From: Corythucha ciliata
Taxonomy: Eukaryota > Arthropoda > Insecta > Hemiptera > Tingidae
Length of the DNA: 64,000 nucleotides
Reading direction: 5' to 3'
Assembly: GCA_038030265.1 (NCBI GenBank)
Contig: CM075939.1
Span: forward strand, 48,155,253-48,219,252
Shown here piece after piece: positions 33,554 through 44,780 of the stretch (the stretch's first letter is position 1; every line of letters begins with the position of its first letter). The position numbers were made by a program, and so were the translations under genes. Below the pieces are notes generated by a model that was given only the letters and a program-made list of their open reading frames with translations, searched no databases and had not been told where the DNA came from.

Positions 33554-34750
33554 ATGGACTCCGAACTGAAATTAGCGCAATGGAATGCTCGATCACTAGC
33601 GTCCAAATTGTGTGAGCTTGAAAGTATTTTACATCAGGACAATTACCTTGTCGCAGCGATTTCTGAAACTTGGTTTATTCCACTTCAAACATATCGCATA
33701 AAGGATATCAAATGGTGCGCAACGATCGCGCAAAGCCGGCGTTGCTCTATTGATAAAGCAAGGGTTTTCATTTAAAACGATAGATACTCTTTTTGTGATA
33801 GACAGGCTTATGACGATTGGTATTTCGTTGAGTTCACCCAAGAGTGGTATACTTAATTTAATTTCGGTCTATAACAGTCCTACTAACAATGTTACCCAAG
33901 CACAATGGGAAAGTTTTTTTAACTCGGTTCCTTATCCAGCAGTGATTATGGGAGATTTTAACTGCCATAACGCAACTTTTGGTTCCCGCTATAAAAGGTT
34001 GTAGGAACGCTACAAATTTATGCTTTTTGAGTTCAGGCTCCCCTACATGCATAAACTCTTCTAACCCCTCCAATTTTTCAGCCATCGATTTAACGTTTTG
34101 TACAGCTACCATCGCTCCATATTTCTACTGGGAAGTTCTCCAGGACCCAATGGGCTGTGATCATCTGCCGATTCAAATATTTTCCACGCTGTACAGTTAT
34201 AATAGCATCCGACCCTCCTCGCTTAGAAAATGGCGTTCAGATAAAGCTGATTGGCAAATTTTCGAATGTAATTTAGAATCTAAACAAAACAATAATTATA
34301 AAGAGTTAATGGAGAATATAAACTTGGCATGCGAATTGTCAGTGTCAAGACGCTCAAATAAAACAACAAGTACACTGAACCCCGCTGTCTGGTGGAACCA
34401 AGCATGCTCGCAGGCGGCGGAAGAAAGGAAAGCTTCATTCGATCTATTTAAAGGCGCTCCATCCTTACAAATTACAAAAATAAGAGCGCAATGGCCAAAA
34501 GAACGTATAAAATTGCTAAACGGGAGTCCTGGAAATCATTCTGTGAAAAACTAAATCGAAACATGCCTATAAAACACGTCTGGTCACAAATTAAAGCATT
34601 GAAAAACTCAGCTCTTCCACAGCCAACCCTAGCCATCCCGGGAGAATGGTGTGACGAATTTTCACGAAAACCCACACCGGACCTCATTTCTCCTCCGCCG
34701 AGTGAACGTTCATGTTCCTGGCTGTATGATTCCACAATCCATGCCATTTA
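33554..34750 (+). pseudogene. LINE ORF2 endonuclease portion, frameshifted, RT absent
   Basis: APE-type endonuclease motifs occur in order: LAQWNARSLASKLCELE, AAISETWF, VIMGDFNCHNATFGS, SAIDLTFCTATI and GCDHLPIQIFS (catalytic Asp/His). They are split by frameshifts near 33,750, 33,990 and 34,490. The linker downstream of the endonuclease continues to ALPQPTLAIPGEWCDEFS and then stops before any RT motif. In an intact element this domain nicks target DNA. Confidence 0.75.
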
Positions 34751-34760
34751 AAAAAAAAAA

Positions 34761-35145
34761 TTAGAGGCTTGCCTCTTTTGTATCCACGGATGAGCGATTT
34801 TTTGCAATTTTAGCTGCGAATTCATCATAAAAAAATGCATGGCTATTTTGCGGGTAAACTTTAACTTTCCTTGAAGCTTCCTCGGATAAAGTGTACAAAA
34901 AACGTTAAATAGAGGCTAGAAGTATGGAAACGACAATTATCGGCTTCTGAAGGAAAGTTCGTGGCTCAAATTAAGGAAAAGCTCCAATTCATAAAGTCAA
35001 AAAATAAAAAAATTGATAATTCCCAGCTAACATTAAGAAAAACTGCTAATTCATGGATGAAATTGAGAAAAATCGCTCATTAGTGACTAAAATCAAGAAT
35101 AATACGTTCTCACTGCAAAAATTCAAATAAATCGCTAATTCACGA
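34761..35145. repeat. Forward motif array
   Basis: Forward units at about 34,970-35,140. 34,780-34,825 is one reverse unit. Confidence 0.6.
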
Positions 35146-35147
35146 CT

Positions 35148-35190
<43 letters not shown>

Positions 35191-35870
35191 TTTATTGTTA
35201 GCACAACGAAAAGTTGTAAAACAACGTCAGCAAAACAATGGACAATAAATAAAAAAATAATACGAACAAAATAAATAGAATTGTCAAAACGAGCTGCGGT
35301 CCATGGAAGAATTGTACTCTTCCACCGAGTACGGCATCACGTCAATTAGGAGCTGCTTAAGGGGGAGTTGCATTCGTGTTTCCTCGACCCCCCTCCAATA
35401 ATACCTCACCTACTCGGCGTTACGTAAATTATCGCCATAGTTCTGCACCAATCCTGGATTTTAAGGTCTCATTTTAACCTCCAGGTAATTCCGCACACAC
35501 GTTAAGTCTTGCATTTCCAATAAGCCGTCGGGAAGAGCTCGAATTTTAGGTTACAGAGTTTAAGTGGGTTTTTAGTGTTTCAGGGTGAAATATGAAATGA
35601 CGATTTAGGGAGGCGGGAATGTTTGCGCAGATTAAAATGAGCTTAAACTGGATTGGTGCAGAATACGGCGATAATTACGTAACGCCGAGTAGGCGAGGTG
35701 TGAGGAGGGGGGTCGAGGACACAGAGTGCAAACCCCCTTAAGTTCTTCTAAAGCCCCTATTTTGTTCGTATTATTTTTTTATTTATTGTCCATTGTTTTG
35801 CTGACGTTGTTTTACAACTTTTCGTTGTGCTAACAATGAATCATTATTATTATTATTATTATTAAGCAAC
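35146..35870. repeat. Inverted pair of LINE 3' ends bounded by (TAA)n/(ATT)n
   Basis: 35,146-35,190 is (TAA)n. Then GATTTATTGTTAGCACAACG...AATAATACGAACAAAATAAA (35,190-35,280) and CTTAAGGGGGAGTT...GCACCAATCC (35,355-35,460) are matched in reverse complement by 35,650-35,855, ending CATTATTATTATT. The arms differ by small indels: the left has ~75 bp extra at 35,281-35,353. Short TAA/ATT tails are typical of some non-LTR elements. Confidence 0.7.
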
Positions 35871-35874
35871 ATCT

Positions 35875-37862
35875 CTCGGGGACCAGCTCACCTCTTTTGC
35901 GAGTGGGATATCCATGCTGGTGAGACAGAATTGCGCCCGTGTCAACCGACTCCTTAGTGAGGCAGAGTATTTCCAAAATGAAGGCCGCTTAGATGGTGGG
36001 AACTCCAAGCTCCCTGAACAAAGGTCGGCATGTATCCCGGGATTTCACACCGGTAAGCACACGGACGGCCTTCTTCTGCAGTTTAAATACCTTGCAGGTG
36101 TGAGCTGAATTTCCCCAAACAGAAATTCCATCCGCCATTTTTGAGTGGAAAATGGCAAAATAAACCATCTTCACAACACTTTTAGACAGCGAAGTGCAGA
36201 GCCGACGCAAAACGAACAAGGAACTTGACAATGTCGAGCACAAGGTATCAATAAGATCTACACCAGACAAACGTGAGTCGATATTTATCCCTAAGAACCT
36301 CAGACTATTATTGTTAACGTTGCTGCAGGTGAGGTTGATACTTAAGTCTTGAGTCCTGGAAGTATTCAGCAAGAGCTTATTCGACAGACACCAGTCACTG
36401 ATCAACGCCGTGGATCCGTCGACCACGGAAACAGCTTCCTCGAGCGATGAACCGGAGCAAATAATCGTGACGTCGTCGGCATATAGAATAGTCTGAGAAT
36501 TGACACAATTGGTGTTTTGCGGGAGATCGTTAACGTACAGACTGAAAATAGGAGGACCAGAGATCGAGCCCTGCTTAACCCCAATGTCCTTGGCCGGTAA
36601 AAGAGTCGAACATTTTCCAGCGAAAGACACAGACTGCCGCCAGCCCGAGAGCGTCGAGAGAACCGTGGCGACCGCTGAAACGTCAAATACAAGGTAATAG
36701 AGTTTCGAGGATAAAATGTTGTGATCGATAGTGTCGAACGCGCAGGACAAGTCAAATAGTCGTAAGACTGTTTTGTTCTTTTTTTACGCACCCTCAAGGC
36801 AACGGCACACCAACCCCAAGGCAGCCATCGAGGTAGATTTACCCCGCCGAAAACCGTACTGGTCCTTGGATAGCATGGCCGATTTGTCAAGGAAGGTCGA
36901 TAGCCGCATATTGATTAACGTCTCGAAGATCTTCAGGAACACACAAGTAATGGAAATCGGACGGAACTCACAATATTCAGCTTGACCCTTCTTAGGCACA
37001 GGAATAACCCGTGCGATTTTAAGAGAATCTGCTACGATTCCCGTTTTGAAAAACGAATTCAGCACGTAGGCCAGAGGTTCCAAAATTTCCGCCCCGATAC
37101 CACGGACGAAACTCGCGGTGAAACCATAAATGTCCGGTGAGCTCGTTAATTTCAAGCCCTCCAGAACCGCAAATACCTCCTCCACCGACGCCTCGGTGAA
37201 AGTGAGAGGCTCAGAAGGAATACACGTGTCTGGAAGAAAATCCTCGAAACTCTTAGATGACGGTGGCAACTCAGCAATCCTAGCGGGCGCCGCATTGATG
37301 AAGAACTCGTTAAAACCATCCGCTGAAAGAACCGATTTATTAGGGGAGTCCCTCAAGAGAGCGTTCCCGAGTTCATTTCTGACAATTTGCCATGCCGTTC
37401 GAGACTTGTTTGCTGAACTTTGAATTTTCTCGTCGTTGTGTGATATTTTGGCCTGCTTTAAGCATCGGCGATAGTCCTTTCGAGCAGTCATAAGAGCGGG
37501 TCTCCAATCATGTGAGGCTGACGTGTCGGATCGCTCTAGGCGAAGGAGCTGGAGACAGCGCTCTCTTTTTGCCTGTAATTCCGACGTGTACCACTGGTAC
37601 CTCCCCGAGTGGGAATGTCGTCTATTGCTTTTTGAAACCCAAGGGCAGTACATGTCGACCAAAGGCAATAGAGTCTCCAAGAAAGAGTCGCACGCCTCAC
37701 TGTAAGAAGCCAAATACACACCATGCCAAAGGCCTGGCATGGAAAGGGCCTTCCGAAGAGAACAAACATTCGGAGATGAAAAGTCTCGCCGAGTAACTCC
37801 ACACCCCTGGTCCACTGATGACACCGGGTCACTGAGCCGACCGGGAGAATTCACTGATAAAA
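35875..37862 (-). mobile_element. Non-LTR retrotransposon with RT, 5'-truncated
   Basis: A minus-strand LINE whose endonuclease is missing. Recognisable sequence starts near 37,860, after array DNA, and runs through the RT to a TTAATAATAAT-type tail shared with the neighbouring inverted pair. It belongs to the Jockey/CR1-like group by RT motif style. Exact clade not determined. Confidence 0.8.
35989..37862 (-). pseudogene. LINE reverse transcriptase, frameshifted
   Basis: RT blocks in order: SPDIYGFTASFVRGIG, SLKIARVIPVPKKGQ, CEFRPISITCVFLKIFETLI, DQYGFRRGKSTSMAALGLV, then FD-type motif A (DLSCAFDTIDHNIL), VKQGSISGPPIFSLYVNDL and the catalytic YADD (codons at 36,474-36,485). A frameshift lies in the T-tract near 36,780 and splits the protein between blocks 2 and A. 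Both catalytic Asp pairs are preserved. The thumb and C-terminal region continue to 35,989 (RDTCRPLFRELGVPTI). The tail beyond is noncoding. Confidence 0.85.
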
Positions 37863-38800
37863 TTGAGAAGATGCACTGCAGTGATGAAAAAACGCTAATT
37901 CTCTGATTAAATGGAGGAAACGTCAATTATTCGCGGAAGCTGAAGGTAAACTTCGTGCCAAAAAGTGAAAAAAAATCTGTAATTCGTGACTGAAATGTAG
38001 AAAAATCTATAATTAGCGGCCGAAATTAGGGAAAACGCTAATTTTGCGGCTAAAATCAAGTAAAAGGACTAATTGGGAGGTTATTTCGAGAAAATCTGCT
38101 GATTCACGGAAAATTTAGAAAATGGCAAGTTGCGGTTTCAGGAGGCTACTTCGGGGCCAATTGGAAAAAAGCGCTAATTTACGTCAGAAATTGAGAAAAA
38201 TCGCTAACTCGCGGCCAAGGTGGATAAAAATCGTCAATTCACCTGTTAAACCGACGAAACTGAGAAGGGGCTCTGGAGTGAAGAAAAAAAAAACCGCTTA
38301 TTATTTGCGGTTAAAATGGAGAAAACGCCAAATCGCGGCTTATTCTGAACGGTGACCTCTTGGAGGCGCGGTTGAAAGATTCGCCCGGATGCGCCAAATG
38401 TCTTAAGTCCAGGGAGGGGTGGGCAAATTTGTTGATTAGGTAACCACATTCTTGTTGGTTTTTCGGGCTAAACTGCAAATTAAATTTGCCCAAGAGATTG
38501 TGGCCCTCAGCTTCAAGCTGCTCCTTGGTACATTAGTGAGTTTTGAGGGCTGGGTACGAGTGGAAGTTTCAGGCTCTGGAGTTTATGAGATTGAATTAAC
38601 AATATTCTGGCCAAAATTTCAAGTTTCTGGCTGAAATTTGACACGTACTCCACACTCGCTATATAAAAAACTGTCAATTTAGCTAGGAATGTCAGTTTCC
38701 TCGCATCTTTCATTGACCTCTAAAAGACTTGAATATGTTCTGTTACTAAGACTACACATAGGTCCAAATAAAGATTTTTCTTTATTATTTTTACATTTCT
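37863..38800. repeat. Forward motif array and unassigned DNA
   Basis: Forward units at 37,865-38,345. 38,360-38,780 includes short AAATTTCAAGTTTCTGGC-like units. The polyadenylation signal of the next gene is at 38,781-38,786. Confidence 0.6.
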
Positions 38801-40128
38801 CTAACTCTCTTCGAGAAGGACATTTCTTAGAAAAGCCCGAAAGGCCGGCGATCCGGTCACAATATGCTCGGTCTCTTCAGTCTCGTCATCGTCTTGTATT
38901 GACATTGTATCGGTCGTCGACGGACAGTCCAATACATTGCTGTTGGGTGGACAGAGTTGATGTTTGACTCAATTTAGGCGGGTAGGGGGGGGGGTCATGT
39001 TTTTGTTTACCAATCGATGGTTGCAGTGCTGTCGGTAATGAAGTGACCTCCGTCGTTGTCGGTTTCGGTGAAAAAATTTTGACAGACTGAGATGGGTGCG
39101 TCACCGATTGAGGCGATATGAAGCGAGCTGTAGTTTTTATTGCTTATGGCGCTTTCAATTGCGACTGAGTTCTCACCGCCACCGACGTCCGTTTGGATTT
39201 TCAATTCTTCCTATTGAAAAAAAAAAAAAAATGAAAATGTTTGGAATAACGGCAATATGTTGATGGAAATTCGTCACTTCGTTAGGATCATTCATGGTGT
39301 GTTTGTAGCGTGCAGAACTGGCTGCAGCGTCGTGTGGAGTCTCACACTCGTCGGTAGCCTCCTCCTCTTCTTCGCGTACCCTTTTCAGCTCCCTACGGAT
39401 CCTCCGTTTCATTAGGACGAACACCCACAATTGTCCAAGTAAAATCAAACGTACGAATCGATCATTTCCTCAATTAATCGCCGTTGATGAGACGATCGAT
39501 GAGCTATGCCCTTGGCTCGGTCCAACAGGTCGGAAGCGAGGCGTACCGCCGCATCGCGTTCCACTCTGAGCCCTTTTAAATGCGACCTTAGCTCTTTGAT
39601 TTCCAACTGGGCGGCTTCTAGACGCTCGGACATGGTGCGCTGGTCTTTCAACGCCCATTCGGATATTCGTGCCTCGCGTCGAACGGCTTCAAGCTCGCGT
39701 AGAAGCTCTTCTTTTTCCTGAATTTTTTGGAGCGAAGCTGTAGGGGTGGGTTAACGTGGAAATTTTTTTGGGGGCGAACCTCGACCACTAATTGAAGTTG
39801 TCGTTCTACAGTGGTCGACTCATTTTTTAAACTTTCCACTTCGAGGGCTCCAGCCATTCTTACTCGTACGAGTTCATCTTCTGAAAGCGATTTGTCCCTT
39901 TCGATGCTCTCCAGCGTATTTTCCAGATCAATTTTCGACCTTTATTTAATAGAAAAAAAAAAAAGAGGGGGTGTAGTCGTTACCTCATAATAACAAGCGA
40001 GTGGGCCGGGGAGGAGGCAGTACGCGTGGTGGAAAGCTCACTTATTGGCCTGCTCGAGTTCACATTTTAATGCTTGCATCGCGATTTCAGCTTCTCTCAA
40101 ACGCTCTTTGATCGCCTCAACCTCGTCA
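38801..40128 (-). CDS. Coiled-coil protein, C-terminal ~320 residues, function unknown
   Basis: Six exons join with intact phase: 40,042-40,128, 39,780-39,939, 39,455-39,717, 39,278-39,392, 39,011-39,210 and 38,801-38,939. Exons 1-3 and the start of 4 form a charged coiled coil (DEVEAIKERLREAEIAM, KEELLRELEAVRREARISE, AAQLEIKELRSHLKGLRVER). A low-complexity acidic part follows (REEEEEATDECETP). The C-terminus is Ser/Thr/Asp-rich and ends in TGSPAFRAFLRNVLLEES. AATAAA lies 15 nt past the stop (38,781-38,786, minus strand). No membrane segment or enzymatic motif is visible. The N-terminus lies upstream; the region above 40,128 has no clear exon. I do not recognise the family. The protein is probably cytoskeletal or adaptor-like, by composition only. 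Confidence 0.75.
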
Positions 40129-42726
40129 CTGCGCGGCGTTTCGGTGAAAAATGAGCTTTTGACGTGCGGGGACGGGGGGAGGGGGGTGAAATGTGAAAAT
40201 TTAAATCGAAATCAAGCATGGTAAGTGAAAATACTGAGGCACATGGCTGTTCTCATTTGCTACGCAAAAAATTGTCATTTTTCGCACAGTCGCATCAGTT
40301 AAAATAAACTAAATCATTCGGAGCTGTATAACATCCGTGGAATTAAGAGTTTCCAGGCCGAATTTTGGTGGCATTGTAAGTTTCGTGTCCTAAATTCAAC
40401 GAGACTGCAATTTTCAGGGCCTTTTGTCTTAACTGGGCGTGAACCCAAAGCAAGCCGTCCCCGACTGCGCCTATAAAAATTGAATTTGAATTTATTTTCA
40501 ATTGAAATTGAATGAGTTTGCAAGTTGGGATTCCCAGTGAAATTACAAGTTTCCTGGCTAAATACACGTGAAATTGACAGTTTCGGGCCTTAATTTTGGC
40601 GAAATTACAAGTTTAGAGACTTTTAATTAAGGTAAAATTGTTTCGAGATTATTTTTCTTGTGGCGGAACTCACGCTAGACGGCCCCAGCCGAGTGCAGTT
40701 CGAGTTTCCTGGCTGAATATCCACGAAATTGAAAGTTTCGGGTGTTAGGGCGTTAATTTATACGAAATTTGAAGGTTTAGGCAAGTTAAGAGCGGAGTCA
40801 CGAAAAGCTTAGAAATGAAAAATAGGGATTTTAGGTTTTAAAGCGTTGATTTGCGGCCAATATTGAGACCAAGCGTTCATCTGCCGTTACAATTAGGAAA
40901 AAAACTCACCAATTCGAAAGATCAAACCCCAAGTTCCTATGTATAGTCCCTTAATAGGCGGATAAATTTTAAGACAAGCTAATGCGCTAATCATGGGGCA
41001 AAAACTAAAAAAAAGGCGAGGCTTAGGCCAAAAAGCGGCCAATTAATGGAAAAAAGAGAGAATAATCACAAATTGATGGCTAAAAATGGGGAGAAAATCG
41101 TCAATTCACGGCTTAAATTGAGATAAAGCGCTCGTTCACAGTTTAAACCGGAGAAAAACGCTGGTTCGTGGATTAATTTGAGAAAATCCTCGAAGTCGCG
41201 GCTAAAAATTGAAATTTAGTAAAAGTGGTAATTATTATCGGCTGAAAATGTGATAAAACGCAAATTTTCGGCTAAAATTGACAAATAGGCGGTAGTTCGC
41301 CACTAAAATTGAGGACACACCTTAATTCGAGGATTCATTTATTGAGGAAAACTCGCTAATTCGCGGCGAATATTTAGAAAAAGATAAGTTTGGCAACAAA
41401 AATTGAGAGAAAGAGTTGATTTGCGTCTAAAATTAAGAAAACACGTTTATTCCGAGATAAAATTGGGGCAAATACTAATTCGCGGATCAATTTTAAGAAA
41501 ATCCGGTAATGCATTGCTAAAATAAAAGTAGAAGCGCTAAATTTCATCTAAAATTGAGGAATAGTTGCAGCTAAAATTGAGATAAAGAGCTTATTCGCGG
41601 CTAATATTAAGGAAAAGCTCTAATGCACGGCTACAATGGGGGAAAAACGATAATTTTCATGCGTTCTGTGCTAATTCGTTTTCCGGGAGCTCATTCAGAT
41701 CTAAAATGGAGAAAAAGCGTTAATTGGCGGCTAATGTTGACAAAAATTGCTCATTGACGGCAAAAAAAAAGGGAGAAAAAGCGCTAATTTACGGCTAAAA
41801 TTGAGAAAACGCCAATTCGCGGTTCCTATAGAGGCAGGTTTTCCGGCTAGAATGTAGGAAAAGACAGAATGAGTATTTTTGCCCCGGAGGTGTTTAGGGC
41901 CTAAGTGTGAGCAAAATAGCAAGTTTTGGGGGGCCTTTTTCGTGCAGTCGGCCTATCCAACAGGCAAGCCAGCCAACCCTCAGAGCATGACAAATACACA
42001 GAAAAAATCGGGAGTTCCATGGCCGAAAATTCGTGGCAATGTGACTTTCGGGTCTTAATTACTTTGAAAATTCAATTTCCGGGTTTTAATTTCAACGAAA
42101 CAGAAAGTTTCGGGCCTTAATTTCGGAGATGTTGCAAGTTTCGGGGGCCTTTTTTGTGGCCGAGTGCCCCCCCCCCATCCAACAGCTTTCATTACCCGAC
42201 GTGTTCGTTGTTGAGACAAAAAACTCTTTTGAGGGCTCATGTAGGGGAATGCGAAAAACTGCCAACCATTCAGTCTAGATCTCGCTACGCCATAGGGCTG
42301 ATGTATACGTCTGATGAGGTCACAGAGTTTTCTGCTAAATTGTCAGTTTTCCAAGTACAAAGCTATACACTTCCCAATCTACTTTTTGTGACTTTCGATG
42401 AAACGGTGCCCGTTTCTATTATGGAAAGCAAGTTTTTGAAACAAAACTGGCACTAGTGACATTTTTCGGCGGAAAAATGACAATGTTTTGCGCAACTGGC
42501 CGAAATAGTCAGCTTTTGAGACGGAATCAACAGGTTTTATAGCCCCCAGAGACTAGCTCGCCCTGTTCTGAAGCTACATTTACGATTTTAAAACGAAACA
42601 ATGTCTGCGAGGGAGGGGGAGGGGGTGGCCCAACGATCGCAATACGGACCGTGCTATACCCGTGGTATAGCTTAGCGTAAACTCATTGAACCACTGGGTG
42701 TGCATTATACACTCGCGTCCCACAAT
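40129..42726. repeat. Array families and unassigned DNA
   Basis: 40,320-40,780 and 42,030-42,150 carry units like GTTTCGGGCCTTAATTTTGGCGAAATT. 40,850-41,860 is a dense forward GCTAAAATTGAGAAAA array. 42,160-42,726 is unassigned, with a C-tract at 42,169. Confidence 0.7.
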
Positions 42727-43121
42727 TTACTTTGTCTGGGGCGTCTCCGCGGATATATTACGTCCCAAAATTCGTTCATCGTTCCGTTTCTGCGAGATTT
42801 GATCGTTGATCTGAACAAATCACGTCACCTTTGGTTGAATTCATTACAAAACAATGAAGACAAGCGACTTACTTTTTTTTTTATTCCGCTTACGGCGAAA
42901 CAAATGGTTAAAACAGTCACAAGAACGCCGTATATCCCTCGGGACAAGACGAACGACAGCCAGCGGCCGAAGAACGTCGAACCAGTCGCTAAATTCACCA
43001 AGTTTTAGATGTATTTAAATATTAAAATCTCTATCAATTTTTCATTACCGTCATTCAAATCGGATTCATCCTTGGCAGACGCTGAAGCCGATAAAACGAA
43101 CAAAAGGAACAATGTAAACAT
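42727..43121 (-). CDS. Small secretory-pathway single-pass membrane protein, ~90 residues, three exons
   Basis: Exons 43,049-43,121, 42,873-42,988 and 42,727-42,810 join in phase. The product starts with a clear signal peptide, MFTLFLLFVLSASASA, then KDESDLND. Next comes a segment with FFGRWLSFVLS and the membrane-spanning GIYGVLVTVLTICFAV, then a basic cytosolic-type tail (SGIKKK, INDQISQKRNDERILGR) ending at TAA 42,727. Exon 2 has two donors 21 nt apart (GTAAGC at 42,893 and GTAAGT at 42,872). Both keep frame, giving 83 or 90 residues. I recognise no family. The combination of signal peptide, TM helix and three frame-consistent exons argues for a real gene. I saw no canonical AATAAA just downstream. 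Confidence 0.6.
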
Positions 43122-44780
43122 TCCTTTTTCCCCCACCCCCTTTTTTTTGTGTGGAATTGTCTCCAAAAGATAAGAAAGCAATAAAGGGGCACCGGGTGGA
43201 AAATGACAAACTACGACATGATTTTAATTAAAAAAATATATAAAAAAACGTTGAAACACTTGATTTTTTTTTTTTTTTTTTTCATCTGTGGATTCTAATG
43301 ACAAACAAAAATATTGAAGTAGCAACGTATTTTCATTCAAACCTTTCGTTTCGGAATAGAAAAAAAAGGATGTCCCTTTATGTCTAGACACCTTAAATAG
43401 GTTACAGGAAAACCGGGTTAGTTGCTTAAGACGTTATGCAAAAAGATAACCCACTCCGCCCCATTAAATGTTGGGGCCCTTTTTTTGCCCCCCCCCCCCG
43501 TCAACCCCTCTCCTAGTCATATATCCGGCGTCTCCGTGGGAATCCTAACCGTTTTCAAGGGATATCCTTTTTCTTTTAAGAACAGCGATGAAGACGACCG
43601 TTTTTGAAGACATTCTTTCCTCCGCCAGTCACCCCACCTATGAACCCCCACAGTGGAGGTGTCGTTTTATATATCGGAATGATGTTAAATTTATTTTTAG
43701 GTAAAAATAAAGGTCCTCGAGGGAAATGAACTGGAAAAATAGGCGCGCGTGGTGGTAGTATACCGACCTTTTTCTTATTCCTATATTGTACCGAAGCGTG
43801 CAATTGATGAGAATGTGTCCAGAGGGGTATACACTACACACAGTCAGTCGCACCCTGTGAATGGACTCACGCACGCTGAATGGGAGAAGCGGCTATTTAC
43901 TTCTAAAGGTACGGAAAGAAGAAGGCAGTTCATTGAAAAAATTTTTTTTTTTTCCAGATCTCAAAAGAGGGTCCAGGGAGAAACTTCTTTTCATGCACAA
44001 CCCTATTTGTTAAAAATTTAGCACTCACTTGGCATCATTCAAACTAATTTCAAGTCCTTTTTCAAGTCAGAAGGGTTCCCAGGTCACTTTTTTGTTCCCT
44101 CTCTTATTCCGACGTACACCACTCTCCAGGTCAAGGAGTGCAACCAAGCAAGAAAAAAAGGGCTCTTTAAAAGTGTCTTTAGAGGAAAACGGCAAGAAAA
44201 TAGAAATGAATCGTTTCTTTTCTTTAAATTGTTGTGAGCCACCTGGAAAATGACACGGTATACAAGTCAAGAATCCTCCCACCACATCTTTTCATTATTT
44301 CGCCTGATAAAACTTGTTGCCCAATGAAATTAACTTAGAGATTCAAAGCATTCTCTGTTTATTTCTTAGTCATAGCCCAAGAATTAAAGGGAAGAAGGCT
44401 CTTTCCTTTTCTACAATTCCGATCAACGCAATTAGGTATTCTGCTTTTAATAAAAAGGGAAACACCTGTCCATTGAAAGATCTTTTTTTGTTAGTGAATG
44501 GGATTGTACGTTTGTGGAGAGGGGGACGGGGGAAATGTACAGAACAGGAAACCCGGTTATTCAACGTACATATACCTCTCGATTACAGAGAGATGCGTTC
44601 GTTTTTAACGGTTTCAGTTGCGTTATGATTTGTGTTGTTGTGGAGTGCGGGGGGGGGGAGCAGCACAGTTTCGGAAATCCGCCGTTGCCTCGTTTATGAA
44701 TAAGTGGGGCAGCCATAGTGCGCGAATTATTTGATCCTACACTGCACATTGGCCCCGGGCGCAGATTCTGTGAAATTCGT
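43122..44780. other. Unassigned, homopolymer-rich region
   Basis: Open frames on both strands (for example 43,576-43,803 and 44,029-44,285) lack recognisable motifs, and their opposite strands are equally open. A T-tract at about 43,265-43,281 and C/G tracts at 43,489 and 44,650. It may contain the promoter of the small membrane-protein gene just to its left. Confidence 0.35.

Larger units (their letters stand above)
32480..34760 (+). mobile_element. Non-LTR retrotransposon (Jockey/CR1-like): ORF1 and endonuclease, RT missing
   Basis: A gag-like ORF1 is followed by an APE-type endonuclease. The copy then ends in an A10 tract at 34,751-34,760 without reverse transcriptase. Loss of the RT means it was deleted internally or truncated, and it is not autonomous. 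The 5' limit is approximate. Confidence 0.8.

Noticed and set aside
39648..39779. Read-through of the coiled-coil exon (VRPQKNFHVN...)
   Set aside because: Splicing GAG|GTTCGC to the acceptor at 39,718 restores a continuous heptad-like coiled coil. The read-through frame does not.
43576..44285. Several 60-90 residue ORFs on both strands
   Set aside because: Both strands equally open, no motif, no splice chain.
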